Of a stretch of 64,000 nt of DNA, positions 37,893-46,205 are shown piece after piece. The position numbers were made by a program, and so were the translations under genes. Origin of the DNA: Paraburkholderia sp. BL23I1N1 (GTDB lineage Bacteria; Pseudomonadota; Gammaproteobacteria; Burkholderiales; Burkholderiaceae); contig NZ_RAPV01000001.1 of assembly GCF_003610295.1 (NCBI RefSeq), forward strand, positions 4,650,001 through 4,714,000, in the 5' to 3' direction. The notes beneath the pieces were generated by a model that saw only the letters and a program-made list of their open reading frames with translations, did no database searches and was not told the origin of the DNA. Numbering within the stretch: the stretch's first letter is position 1; every line of letters starts with the position of its first letter.

Positions 37893-38684
37893 TTAGTGGC
37901 GTAACGGCGGACGTAACAGCGGGCGTAGCGGCGGCTGGAGTTCGAGGCGGCGTGTGGCCACCTTGTTGCGGGTATCTTCGTCGTGAAAGATGCCGACGAT
38001 CGCAGCGCCTCGCTCGCGTGCTTCGACGACCAGATCGGCGACCACGTCGCGGTTCTCGGCGTCGAGCGAGGCCGTGGGTTCGTCGAGCAGCAGTACCGGG
38101 TGCTCCGCGATCAAGCCGCGGGCAATGTTCACGCGTTGCTGTTCGCCGCCGGAGAAGGTGGCGGGCGCGAGCGACCACAGCCGCTCGGGCACGTTCAACC
38201 TCGCCAGCAGGGCTGAAGCGCGCGCAAGGGCTTGGTCTTCCGCCACGCCGCGCGACAGCAGCGGTTCGGCGACGAGCGTAAGCGTCGGCACACGCGGAAT
38301 CACGCGCAGAAACTGGCTGACGTAGCCGACCACGCCGCGGCGCAGACGCAGCACGTCATGCGGCTCCGCGCCGGTGATCGACACCGGCGGCTCGTTGTCC
38401 GCCACGGTGTCGCGAATCGCAATCGAGCCCGTGCTGGCGAGGTAATTACCGTACAAACAGCGCAGCAGCGTACTTTTTCCCGCGCCTGACGGCCCGACCA
38501 GCACGACACACTCGCCGCGTTCGACGTCGAGCGACACGCCCGCGAGCGCTTCGATCTGCACGCCGCCCTGGCCGTGCAGCGTGAAGGTCTTGCCAATGCC
38601 GGCCGCGCGCAGCATCAGTGCGATGTTCTCGCTGAACGCGCGTTCAGCGGCGTGTGATTCCTTGCTTGTTTCAATGGATCGCAT
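37893..38684 (-). CDS. phnL: C-P lyase ABC-type ATPase PhnL
   Basis: A 263-residue ABC protein. Walker A GPSGAGKST, signature FSGGEQQRVNIARG and Walker B LLLDEPTAS are intact. PhnL is a non-transport ATPase associated with the C-P lyase core complex. The C-terminus ends in an odd Leu/Pro/Arg repeat (PPLRPLLRPPLRH), encoded by an imperfect GC-rich DNA repeat, which looks like a local expansion. The start ATG at 38684 lies 8 bp after phnK. Confidence 0.9.
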   Translation of the reverse strand: MRSIETSKESHAAERAFSENIALMLRAAGIGKTFTLHGQGGVQIEALAGVSLDVERGECVVLVGPSGAGKSTLLRCLYGNYLASTGSIAIRDTVADNEPPVSITGAEPHDVLRLRRGVVGYVSQFLRVIPRVPTLTLVAEPLLSRGVAEDQALARASALLARLNVPERLWSLAPATFSGGEQQRVNIARGLIAEHPVLLLDEPTASLDAENRDVVADLVVEARERGAAIVGIFHDEDTRNKVATRRLELQPPLRPLLRPPLRH

Positions 38685-38692
38685 TGTGAGCC

Positions 38693-39463
38693 TCAAACCG
38701 GCAGAACCGAGGAAACCAGCGTTTGCGTGTACGGGTGCTGCGGATCGTCGAGCACCTGGTCCGTCAGACCGGACTCGACCACTTCGCCGCCTTGCATGAC
38801 CATCAGGCGATGTGCGAGCAGGCGCGCCACGCCGATATCGTGCGTGACGATCAGCACCGACAGATGCAGCGTGGACGTCAGCGTGCGCAGCAAATCGAGC
38901 AGGCGCGCCTGCACCGAGACGTCGAGGCCGGCGGTCGGTTCGTCCATGAAGACGAGGCGCGGACCGGTGACGAGATTGCGCGCGATCTGCAAACGCTGCT
39001 GCATGCCGCCGGAAAACGCCGCCGGAAATTCGTCGATGCGTGTGGCGTCGAGTTCCACGCGCTCCATCCACCTGGTTGCCGTGTGACGGATATCGCCGTA
39101 GTGGCGCGCGCCGACGGCCATCAACGGCTCGCCGATATTCGCACCGGCGGAGACGCCGCTGCGCAATCCGTCGCGCGGATTCTGCTGCACGAAGCCCCAC
39201 TCGGTGCGCATCAACAGACGCCGGCGCGGTTCGGACAAAGCGCGCAGATCGAGCTGTTCGCCATGCGTGGCCGTGTAGTGGAGCGAGCCGCTATCGGCTT
39301 CGGTTTTCAGGGCGAGAGCGTTGAGCAGCGTGGTCTTGCCCGAGCCGGATTCGCCGACGATGCACAGCACCTCGCCCGCATACAGATCGAAGCTGACGTT
39401 CCTGCAGCCGTTGCGGCCGCCAAATTGTTTGGTTAGCGAACGGGCGCTCAACAGCGGCGTCAT
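38693..39463 (-). CDS. phnK: C-P lyase ABC-type ATPase PhnK
   Basis: A 256-residue ABC protein with Walker A GESGSGKTT, the PhnK/DppD-like insert EWGFVQQNPRDGLRS, signature FSGGMQQRLQIARN and Walker B VFMDEPTAGLD. In E. coli a PhnK dimer docks on the PhnGHIJ core. Its ATG overlaps the phnJ stop by four bases, indicating translational coupling. Confidence 0.9.
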   Translation of the reverse strand: MTPLLSARSLTKQFGGRNGCRNVSFDLYAGEVLCIVGESGSGKTTLLNALALKTEADSGSLHYTATHGEQLDLRALSEPRRRLLMRTEWGFVQQNPRDGLRSGVSAGANIGEPLMAVGARHYGDIRHTATRWMERVELDATRIDEFPAAFSGGMQQRLQIARNLVTGPRLVFMDEPTAGLDVSVQARLLDLLRTLTSTLHLSVLIVTHDIGVARLLAHRLMVMQGGEVVESGLTDQVLDDPQHPYTQTLVSSVLPV

Positions 39464-40383
39464 GCGGTTTCTCCTTTGCGCGCTTCGTATGAAGGCAGTT
39501 CGAGGTCCTGATCGCCGCGACGTTCATGGCAGTAGTCGCTATCCGAGCACACGAACATGCGCTTGCCGGCGTCGTCGACGATCATTTCGTCGAGGAAGCT
39601 TTCCGTCGATCCGCACAGTGCGCACGCGTGCTGCCACTTCTGCACTTCGAACGGGTGATCGTCGAAGTCGAGACTACGCACGGCGGTGTACGGCGGGATG
39701 GCGTAAATGCGCCGCTCGCGGCCGGCGCCGAACAATTGCAGCGCCGGGTTCATATGCATTTTCGGGTTGTCGAACTTCGGAATCGGCGACGGCGAGCTCA
39801 GATAGCGGTGATTGACCATCACCGGGTAGTCGTACGTGGTGGCGATGCTGCCGTGATGGACGATGTCCTCGTACAGCTTCACGCTGATCAACCCGTAGTC
39901 GGCCAGGGCATGCAGCTTCTTGCATTCGGTGGCGCGCGGTTCCAGCTTGTAGAGCGGTTCGGGCATCGGCACCTGATAGACCAGAATCTGCTTGTCGGTG
40001 AGCGGCGCTTCGGGAATCCGGTGACGTGTCTGGACGATCGTCGCCTCAGTCGTGCGGCGCGTGGTCGCCACGCCCGTGGTGCGCGCGAAGAAGCGGCGGA
40101 TGTTGACCGCGTTGGTGGTTTCGTCGGAGCCCTGATCGATGACCTTCAACGTATCGTTCTTGCCGATGATCGCCGAGGTGACCTGAATGCCGCCGGTGCC
40201 CCAACCGTACGGCAAGGGCATTTCCCGCGAGCCGAACGGCACCTGATAGCCCGGCACGGCAACCGCCTTGAGCAACGCGCGGCGCAGCATGCGCTTGGTC
40301 TGTTCGTCGAGGTAGGCGAAGTTGTAGCCGTCCGCCGCGCTATCGTACGAAGCGGTGGTGAGGGAGGTGTCTGGCGCGTTCAT
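39460..40383 (-). CDS. phnJ: Alpha-D-ribose 1-methylphosphonate 5-phosphate C-P lyase
   Basis: A 307-residue radical-SAM enzyme that breaks the carbon-phosphorus bond, releasing alkane. The unusual C-terminal iron-sulfur motif is exact: C254-x2-C257-x21-C279, with C285 a further conserved cysteine. FAYLDEQTKRMLRRALLKAV and MPLPYGWGTGGIQ are family blocks. It should sit in a (PhnG2H2I2J2) core. It overlaps phnI and phnK by four bases each. Confidence 0.95.
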   Translation of the reverse strand: MNAPDTSLTTASYDSAADGYNFAYLDEQTKRMLRRALLKAVAVPGYQVPFGSREMPLPYGWGTGGIQVTSAIIGKNDTLKVIDQGSDETTNAVNIRRFFARTTGVATTRRTTEATIVQTRHRIPEAPLTDKQILVYQVPMPEPLYKLEPRATECKKLHALADYGLISVKLYEDIVHHGSIATTYDYPVMVNHRYLSSPSPIPKFDNPKMHMNPALQLFGAGRERRIYAIPPYTAVRSLDFDDHPFEVQKWQHACALCGSTESFLDEMIVDDAGKRMFVCSDSDYCHERRGDQDLELPSYEARKGETA

Positions 40384-41543
40384 GCGGCTTGCTCCTGCTG
40401 ATCCTGATCCTTGCCTTGATCGTTGCCCGGCTCGTTGCGTTGATCGTTATCCTCTGCGCCGTGTTGCGCCCGCAGGCGTCTGACGAGTTCGAGTTCGGAC
40501 TGGAAGTCGACGTAGTGAGGCAATTTCAGATGCTGAACGAATCCGGACGCTTCGACGTTATCGCTATGCGAGAGCATGAACTCGATATCCTGAGTCGGCG
40601 AGGCGAGCGTTTCACCGAGTTCCTCGGCGCGCAGCGCGCGATCCACCAGGGCCATGGCCATCGCTTTACGTTCCGAGTGTCCGAACGCGAGGCCATAGCC
40701 TTGCGTGAAGGTAGGCGGCACGTTACCGCTGCCGGCGAACTGGTTGATCATCTGGCATTCGGTGATATCGATATCGCCGATTTCGACTGTCTCACCCAAC
40801 TCGCCGAGTTCCATTTCAACAGCGACCGTGCCGAAGCGGATTTCGCCGGCAAACGGATGCGAATGCGCGTAGCCGCGTTGGGTCGCGTAGCCCATGGCGA
40901 GCAGGAAGCCTTCGTCGCCGCGCGCCAGATTTTGCAAACGCGTGGCGCGGCTCGCGGGAAAGGCGAGAGGTTCGCGCGAGAGGTCGCCGGGTTCCGGTGC
41001 TTCGGGCGTGGGATGTTCCTGTTCGATCAGACCTTCCTTGTCGAGCAGCGTGACCACACGTGGCATGGCCTCTGCTGCGAACTGAGCGGCTTGACTGGAA
41101 GAAGGAGGGGCGAGCGCATCGGTTGAGGTATGGCCTTCGGCGAGCAAGGCGAAATCCAGCAGACGCTGCGTGTAATCGTAAGTCGCGCCGAGCACCTGAC
41201 CGCCGGGCACGTCCTTGAACGTCGCCGAAATGCGGCGCTCGACCTGCATGGCTTCCGTGTCGATCGCCTGCGTATAACCGAAACGCGGCAGCGTGGTGCG
41301 ATACGCGCGCAACAGAAAGATCGCTTCGACCAGATCGCCCGCGGCCTGTTTGATCGCGAGCGCGGCGAGTTCTTCGTCGTAGACCGAGCCTTCGGTCATC
41401 ACGCGCGCCACGGCAAGGCGCAATTGCTCGCGAATCTGCGCGACGCTGAGTTCGGCCAGCCGCGTATCGCCGCGGCGCGCCTTGTCGAGCAGACGCCACG
41501 ACGCTTCGATCGCACGTTCTCCACCCTTGACGGCAACGTACAT
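40380..41543 (-). CDS. phnI: C-P lyase core subunit PhnI
   Basis: A 387-residue subunit. MYVAVKGGERAIEASWRLL is the family N-terminus, hence the ATG at 41543 rather than the open frame to 41621. GYATQRGYAHSHPFAGEIRFG and YGLAFGHSERKAMAMALVDRAL are conserved blocks. PhnI, with PhnGHL, couples ATP and methylphosphonate to form ribose 1-methylphosphonate 5-triphosphate. Its start overlaps the phnH stop by one base. The C-terminal tail is Gln/Asp/Asn-rich and looks disordered. Confidence 0.93.
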   Translation of the reverse strand: MYVAVKGGERAIEASWRLLDKARRGDTRLAELSVAQIREQLRLAVARVMTEGSVYDEELAALAIKQAAGDLVEAIFLLRAYRTTLPRFGYTQAIDTEAMQVERRISATFKDVPGGQVLGATYDYTQRLLDFALLAEGHTSTDALAPPSSSQAAQFAAEAMPRVVTLLDKEGLIEQEHPTPEAPEPGDLSREPLAFPASRATRLQNLARGDEGFLLAMGYATQRGYAHSHPFAGEIRFGTVAVEMELGELGETVEIGDIDITECQMINQFAGSGNVPPTFTQGYGLAFGHSERKAMAMALVDRALRAEELGETLASPTQDIEFMLSHSDNVEASGFVQHLKLPHYVDFQSELELVRRLRAQHGAEDNDQRNEPGNDQGKDQDQQEQAA

Positions 41544-42190
41544 CAGTTCACCTTCGCTTGAGTTGTGCGCGGCAAGCCGATCAACGTGCTGCCGCAGACG
41601 AGATAACAATCGATGCCGCACGGGAAGAGCGGCGCGAGGGCGGCGCGTTCGCGCCAGAAGTGTTCGGGCAGACCGACCGGCGCAATTGTCTCGGTGTGCT
41701 GAATGCCCGGGCCGCTCAGTACGACCGGCGTGCCGCCCGTGAGCGCTTCGACGCGGATCAGCAACGTCACCGATTGATCGGGCGACTCCGCCGTGCCGAG
41801 TCCAAAGCTATCTAGCGAAGGCATCGCGCCTGCATCGTGGATATAGGCGAAGGCGGCAAGTCCCGGTTCGTCGACGAGCGGCGCGCCGGTATGAAAACGC
41901 AGTGCCGACGCCAGCGCCGTATCGGGCTGTGCGAGCCAGACGGGCGTGGCGTAGTCGCACAGTGTCAGCAGGGCGGCAAATGCGGCGAGCGCTGCGGGGG
42001 TCTTCCGCACTTCCGGCAAACCGTTTTCGACGACACCTACCGTGCCGGGACGCGACAGCGTGTCGAGCAACGTACGGAATACCGCCTGGGTGTCGTGGAC
42101 CGGGTCTGCGAAACCGGGCGTTAATTTGGCCAATGAGTTGGCCAATGAGGTAGCCAACGAAGTTGACGATGCAATCGGGGAGTTTTCCAT
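41543..42190 (-). CDS. phnH: C-P lyase core subunit PhnH
   Basis: A 215-residue subunit with PLP-transferase-like fold but no catalytic lysine in the known family. PGFADPVHDTQAVFRTLLDTLSRPG and the middle DYATPVWLA match PhnH. The first 24 residues contain a repeated Ser-Leu-Ala-x motif, encoded by 12-bp DNA repeats, that is not part of the core fold. An alternative start inside this leader cannot be excluded. The stop overlaps phnI by one base. Confidence 0.9.
   Translation of the reverse strand: MENSPIASSTSLATSLANSLAKLTPGFADPVHDTQAVFRTLLDTLSRPGTVGVVENGLPEVRKTPAALAAFAALLTLCDYATPVWLAQPDTALASALRFHTGAPLVDEPGLAAFAYIHDAGAMPSLDSFGLGTAESPDQSVTLLIRVEALTGGTPVVLSGPGIQHTETIAPVGLPEHFWRERAALAPLFPCGIDCYLVCGSTLIGLPRTTQAKVN
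42126..42161. repeat. 12-bp tandem repeat at the phnH 5' end
   Basis: TTGGCCAATGAG occurs twice exactly (42126-42137, 42138-42149) and once degenerate as GTAGCCAACGAA (42150-42161). The length is a multiple of three, so copy changes would alter the leader by four residues without breaking the frame. Confidence 0.8.
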
Positions 42191-42675
42191 CAGTCGCCTC
42201 TGACCATGGTGAAGAATTCGACGCGCGTCGCCGCAACGTCCTGCCGGCGTTCCGCACGTTCAGCGGCCTGCCGTGCGGCAAACGGCTCGATCAATTGCTG
42301 GTGCAAGGCAGCGTGATGCGCGGGCATTTGCAGCAGTGCATCGGCCAGTGCCGCCAGTTCGGCGCGGCGGCGGTCGCGGCCCAGATGGCACGCAACGCCA
42401 ATGGCTGCCGGTGTGTCGCCCGTGGTGCGCAAACGCAACGTGGCGCGCGTGACGGTGGCTTCGCCGAGATTGAACGGGTCGCCGCTGCCGCCCACGCGGC
42501 CGCGCACCATTGCGAGGCCAATTTCGGGTGGCCGCAGCCAGTCGTAAGCGGGAGGCGGGACGCCTTGCAGCGCGCAATCCAGCGCGGCTTCGAGATCGGC
42601 GCGCGACGTGCGGGCCAGCACGGCCGTCCATGCGCGCCGCATGGCGGAGGAAGGCGAGGTGGAAGTGGCACTCAT
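42190..42675 (-). CDS. phnG: C-P lyase core subunit PhnG
   Basis: A 161-residue subunit, first gene of the minus-strand operon. RPPEIGLAMVRGRVGGSGDPFNLGE is the conserved PhnG block, followed by RATLRLRT and LGRDRRRAELAALADALL. The ATG at 42675 follows AGGAATAACG and gives the usual length; the frame is open to 42714. Its promoter should lie between here and the palindrome at 42724. Confidence 0.9.
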   Translation of the reverse strand: MSATSTSPSSAMRRAWTAVLARTSRADLEAALDCALQGVPPPAYDWLRPPEIGLAMVRGRVGGSGDPFNLGEATVTRATLRLRTTGDTPAAIGVACHLGRDRRRAELAALADALLQMPAHHAALHQQLIEPFAARQAAERAERRQDVAATRVEFFTMVRGD

Positions 42676-42723
42676 CGTTATTCCTGTTGATCCAGCGAGT
42701 AGACATTTGACCATCTATTCGTC

Positions 42724-42741
42724 TAAACGTCTAGACGTTTA
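42724..42741. promoter_or_regulatory. Perfect 18-bp palindrome, probable PhnF operator
   Basis: TAAACGTCTAGACGTTTA is perfectly palindromic. Its centre GTCTAGAC fits the HutC-subfamily consensus GTxTAxAC. It lies between divergent phnG and phnF, 49 bp from the phnG start, with a further CGTCTA half-site at 42719. PhnF, a HutC-type regulator encoded next door, is the obvious ligand (inference). Confidence 0.75.
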
Positions 42742-42856
42742 TGGGTATGCTTGTCGCGTGTTGTCACACATGGCCGTCATTTCACATTTCCATCACGGCT
42801 TGCACACTACAATGCATGGCATAGCAAATATTTGAACCCAAGGGAATGACAGCACC

Positions 42857-43615
42857 ATGACATCGAACGACAACGCGACGTCGGGCACGCTGCTCGAACG
42901 CGGCGCGGGCGTTGCCGTCTGGCGGCAGATCGAGCAGATTCTGGCGGCGGAGATCGCAGCAAGCGGCTTCGGCGAAGAAGGCCGTTTGCCGAGCGAGGGC
43001 GAACTGGCCAAACGTTTCGACGTGAACCGGCATACCGTGCGCCGTGCCATGCTCGGTCTGGCCGCATTGGGCCTCGTCAGCGTCGAGCAGGGGCGCGGCA
43101 CGTTCGTGCAGCCCGGTGCGATCGACTATACGATTGGCCGGCGCACGCGGTTTACAGAAAACTTGCGGCAACAGAATCACGCTGCGGCGGGCACGATGTT
43201 GTCGGCCTCGCGCGTGAAGGCCGAGCCGAACGTCGCGAAGGTGCTCGGCCTGCGGGCGGGCGCGCAGGTCTACCGGATCGAGACGCTGCATGAATCGGAC
43301 GGTGTGCCGCTCACGTTCGCGCGCAACTGGTATCCGGCCGCGCGTTTTGCGGACTTGCCGGAGGTGCTGGGGCGCACCGGTAGCATCACCAAATCGATGG
43401 CCGAGTATGGCGTGACCGACTATCTGCGCAAATGGAGCCGTATCGGCAGCGTCTTGCCTGAGCCGGAAGTGGCGCGGCGTTTGAATATCAACCGGCAGCA
43501 GCCGGTGCTGTGGGTCGAAAACGTCGACGTCGATCTGGAAGGCACGCCGGTTAAATACGGGTTCACGCATTTTGCGGCGGACCGTGTGCAGTTGCTGGTG
43601 GAGCAGGACGTATGA
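42857..43615 (+). CDS. phnF: GntR/HutC-type phosphonate regulator
   Basis: A 252-residue regulator. The winged helix spans VAVWRQIEQILAAEIA to VNRHTVRRAMLGLAALGLVSVEQGRGTFV; a UTRA effector domain follows (about residues 95-250, with RIETLHESDGVPLTFARNWYPA). It most resembles PhnF, which represses phn genes. It is divergent from phnG, and overlaps the next gene by four bases. Confidence 0.88.
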   Translation: MTSNDNATSGTLLERGAGVAVWRQIEQILAAEIAASGFGEEGRLPSEGELAKRFDVNRHTVRRAMLGLAALGLVSVEQGRGTFVQPGAIDYTIGRRTRFTENLRQQNHAAAGTMLSASRVKAEPNVAKVLGLRAGAQVYRIETLHESDGVPLTFARNWYPAARFADLPEVLGRTGSITKSMAEYGVTDYLRKWSRIGSVLPEPEVARRLNINRQQPVLWVENVDVDLEGTPVKYGFTHFAADRVQLLVEQDV

Positions 43616-44334
43616 GCGGCGCGGCTTGGAGCGCCGGGGCACGTTTCGCGGTGTATTACGCGCCGTCGCGCGAATCGGCATGGTGGCGGGCGGGTTCGGC
43701 GTGGCTAGGGCGCGATGCGGAAAACGGCGAGCAATGCGTGCCGCCGCAACCGGAAGATCTGGCGCGTCCGCTGACCGAACTGACCGAAGCGCCGCGTCGC
43801 TATGGTTGGCACGGCACGCTGGTCGCGCCGTTTCGTCTCGCTGAAGGCGTGACCCAGCACGATCTTCTTGCAGCGACGCGCGAATGGGGCGGCACGCAAC
43901 GCTCATTTTCACTACCTGTCGAAGTCGCGCCGCTCGGCGATTTTGTGGCACTGCGTCCTGCGGATTCACAGGGCGAAGAGAACATTCGCCACGTTGCGTC
44001 CAGTGCGCTGCAAACACTCGATGCATTGCGCGCCCGGCCGTCTGCCGCCGACCTCGCACGGCGTCTTGCCGCGCCGTTGAGCGAACGGCAACGCGCATTG
44101 CTGGTCGAATGGGGTTATCCGTACGTCTTCGATGAATTCCGCTTTCACATGACGCTATCCAGTTCGCTCGCCGATGCCGATGAGCGCGCGACGCTGGTTG
44201 CATGGTGGCAGGCGCAAACGCCTGCGCTTGGGGCCCTGGCTCTCGATCACGCGGCGCTCTTTGTCGAACCTGCGCCCGGCGAGCCGTTCGTCCTGTGGCA
44301 ACGTGTGCCGTTTCAGAATCACGAGGTGAACTAA
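43612..44334 (+). CDS. DUF1045 phosphonate-operon protein, 2H phosphoesterase-like
   Basis: A 240-residue member of DUF1045 (a putative phosphonate metabolism protein). Two histidine motifs are visible, RYGWHGTLVAP at about residue 66 and FRFHMTLSSS at about residue 180. These are the paired HxT motifs of 2H phosphoesterases, which open cyclic phosphodiesters. PhnP, the usual hydrolase of the ribose 1,2-cyclic phosphate product, is absent here, so this protein may replace it (inference). It sits between phnF and phnN, with overlap and a 2-bp gap. Confidence 0.82.
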   Translation: MSGAAWSAGARFAVYYAPSRESAWWRAGSAWLGRDAENGEQCVPPQPEDLARPLTELTEAPRRYGWHGTLVAPFRLAEGVTQHDLLAATREWGGTQRSFSLPVEVAPLGDFVALRPADSQGEENIRHVASSALQTLDALRARPSAADLARRLAAPLSERQRALLVEWGYPYVFDEFRFHMTLSSSLADADERATLVAWWQAQTPALGALALDHAALFVEPAPGEPFVLWQRVPFQNHEVN

Positions 44335-44336
44335 CA

Positions 44337-44891
44337 ATGGCAGGTCGATTAATCTATGTCATGGGGCCGTCCGGCGCGGGCAAGGACTCATTGCTGGGAT
44401 TTGCGCGCAGCCGCCTGATGGGCGCGCCGATTCTGTTTGCGCATCGCTACATCACGCGGCCGAGCGGCAACGGTGAAGCGCATGTCGCGTTGAGTGTCGA
44501 AGAATTCGCGGCGCGTTCGGTGCTCGGCCTGTTTGCACTCGAATGGTCGAGCCATTCACTGCGATATGGCATCGGTATCGAGCTCGATGCATGGCTTTCA
44601 CGCGGTTGCACGGTCGTTATCAACGGGTCGCGTCAGCATTTGCAGCATACGTTGGCGCGTTATCCGCACACGGAAGTCGTGCATGTGGACGCAGCGCCCC
44701 ATATTCTCGAAGCACGGCTCGGCGCGCGGGCGCGAGAGTCGGCGGAACAGGTTGCAGCCAGGCTCGCACGACGGGCGCCGTTTTCGCTGCCTGAGGGGAT
44801 TCGGTGCAAGAGGATCGATAACTCCGGGGCGCTGGAAGAGGCGGGGCACGCGTTGATTGCGTTTTTGCAGGCGGAAGCCGACGTTCGATAA
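44337..44891 (+). CDS. phnN: Ribose 1,5-bisphosphate phosphokinase
   Basis: A 184-residue P-loop kinase with GPSGAGKDS at residues 11-19 and the guanylate-kinase-like RYITRPSGNGEAH segment. PhnN turns ribose 1,5-bisphosphate and ATP into PRPP, the final step of the C-P lyase pathway. ATG at 44337 lies 2 bp after the preceding stop. Confidence 0.9.
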   Translation: MAGRLIYVMGPSGAGKDSLLGFARSRLMGAPILFAHRYITRPSGNGEAHVALSVEEFAARSVLGLFALEWSSHSLRYGIGIELDAWLSRGCTVVINGSRQHLQHTLARYPHTEVVHVDAAPHILEARLGARARESAEQVAARLARRAPFSLPEGIRCKRIDNSGALEEAGHALIAFLQAEADVR

Positions 44892-44961
44892 GCGTGATAT
44901 TGCGTGATATAAAGCGCGTCATTTGCCGCGTGATGCGGCGTGATTTCCCATGGAGCGATAG

Positions 44962-46152
44962 ATGAGCGAAGCCGCGCGTTTTACTGAAGTGTCCGACCTG
45001 GTGCCTGCCGCCGAAAGCCTGCGCGAGATCCGCCATCACATCCATCACCACCCGGAACTGGCCTACGAGGAAGTGCAAACCGCCGCCTTGGTGGCGGAGA
45101 AGCTCGAACAATGGGGCTGGCAGGTCACACGCGGCGTCGGTCAAACCGGTGTGGTGGGCACGCTAAAGGTGGGCAACGGCACGCGCAGTATCGGCATTCG
45201 CGCCGACATGGACGCGCTGCCGATCATCGAGCAAACGGGGCTGCCGTATGCGAGCGGCACCCACGGCAAGATGCACGCATGTGGCCACGACGGCCACACA
45301 ACCATGCTGCTTGGCGCCGCGCAGCGCCTTGCCGCCACGCGCAATTTCTCGGGCACGGTGCATCTGTACTTCCAGCCGGCCGAAGAAAGCGGCATCGACA
45401 GCGGTGCGATGAAGATGATCAACGACGGCCTGTTCGAGCGCTTCCCGTGCGACGCCGTGTTCGGTCTGCACAATCATCCGGGCGAGGAGCCGGGGGTGAT
45501 GCTGTTCCGCAGGGGGCCGTTCATGTCGGCGGGCGACAAGGCGATCATCACGATCGAAGGCGTGGGTGGCCATGCGGCGCGTCCGCATCTGACGGTCGAT
45601 CCGGTGGTGGTGGCGGCGAGCATCGTGATGGCGTTGCAGACGATCGTGGCGCGTAACGTCGACCCGTCGCAGCCGGCGGTGGTGACGGTCGGCTCCATGC
45701 ATGCGGGCACCGCGAACAACGTGATTTCAAGCAGTGCGAGGCTGGAATTGAGCGTGCGTTCGTTCAGCCCCGAAGTGCGCGCGCTGCTCAAGAAGCGCAT
45801 CACCGAACTCGCCGAAAGCCAGGCGGCGAGCTATGGCGGCAAGGCGGTTGTGGAATACATCGAAGGCTATCCGGTGGTGATCAATTCGGATGCCGAAACC
45901 GATTTCGCGGTGCAGGTGGCACGCGAACTGGTCGGCGAAGACCACGTGGTCGAGCAGACCGACATCCTGATGGGTAGCGAAGATTTCGCCTTCATGCTGC
46001 AGAAACGGCCCGGCACGTTTCTACGGATCGGTAACGGTGCGGGCGAAGACGGCTGCATGGTGCACAACCCCCGTTACGACTTCAACGATCGCAATCTGCC
46101 GGTCGGCGCGGCATTCTGGACGCGTCTGGTGGAGCGGTATCTGGGGCAATGA
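44962..46152 (+). CDS. M20 amidohydrolase (hippurate hydrolase-like)
   Basis: A 396-residue metallo-amidohydrolase. HACGHDGHTTMLLGAA near residue 105, FQPAEESGIDSGAM (catalytic Glu pair), and MGSEDFAFML near the C-terminus are the M20D metal and active-site blocks. Enzymes of this group split N-acyl amino acids such as hippurate or N-acetyl amino acids. The exact acyl group is not decidable. It converges on an IclR regulator. The ATG follows TGGAGCGATAG. Confidence 0.88.
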   Translation: MSEAARFTEVSDLVPAAESLREIRHHIHHHPELAYEEVQTAALVAEKLEQWGWQVTRGVGQTGVVGTLKVGNGTRSIGIRADMDALPIIEQTGLPYASGTHGKMHACGHDGHTTMLLGAAQRLAATRNFSGTVHLYFQPAEESGIDSGAMKMINDGLFERFPCDAVFGLHNHPGEEPGVMLFRRGPFMSAGDKAIITIEGVGGHAARPHLTVDPVVVAASIVMALQTIVARNVDPSQPAVVTVGSMHAGTANNVISSSARLELSVRSFSPEVRALLKKRITELAESQAASYGGKAVVEYIEGYPVVINSDAETDFAVQVARELVGEDHVVEQTDILMGSEDFAFMLQKRPGTFLRIGNGAGEDGCMVHNPRYDFNDRNLPVGAAFWTRLVERYLGQ

Positions 46153-46205
46153 GAGGGTAACGGCAAGCGTGGGGCGCTACGCTGAGCGTGTGCCCCAACT
46201 GCCGC

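Noticed and set aside
37893-39200. phnL as a 435-residue protein
   Set aside because: The extra N-terminal 172 codons overlap phnK in another frame and lack homology; the ATG at 38684 gives normal PhnL length.
42782-44203. 473-codon antisense frame across phnF and the DUF1045 gene
   Set aside because: Runs through two well-supported genes on the other strand; composition is that of a shadow frame.
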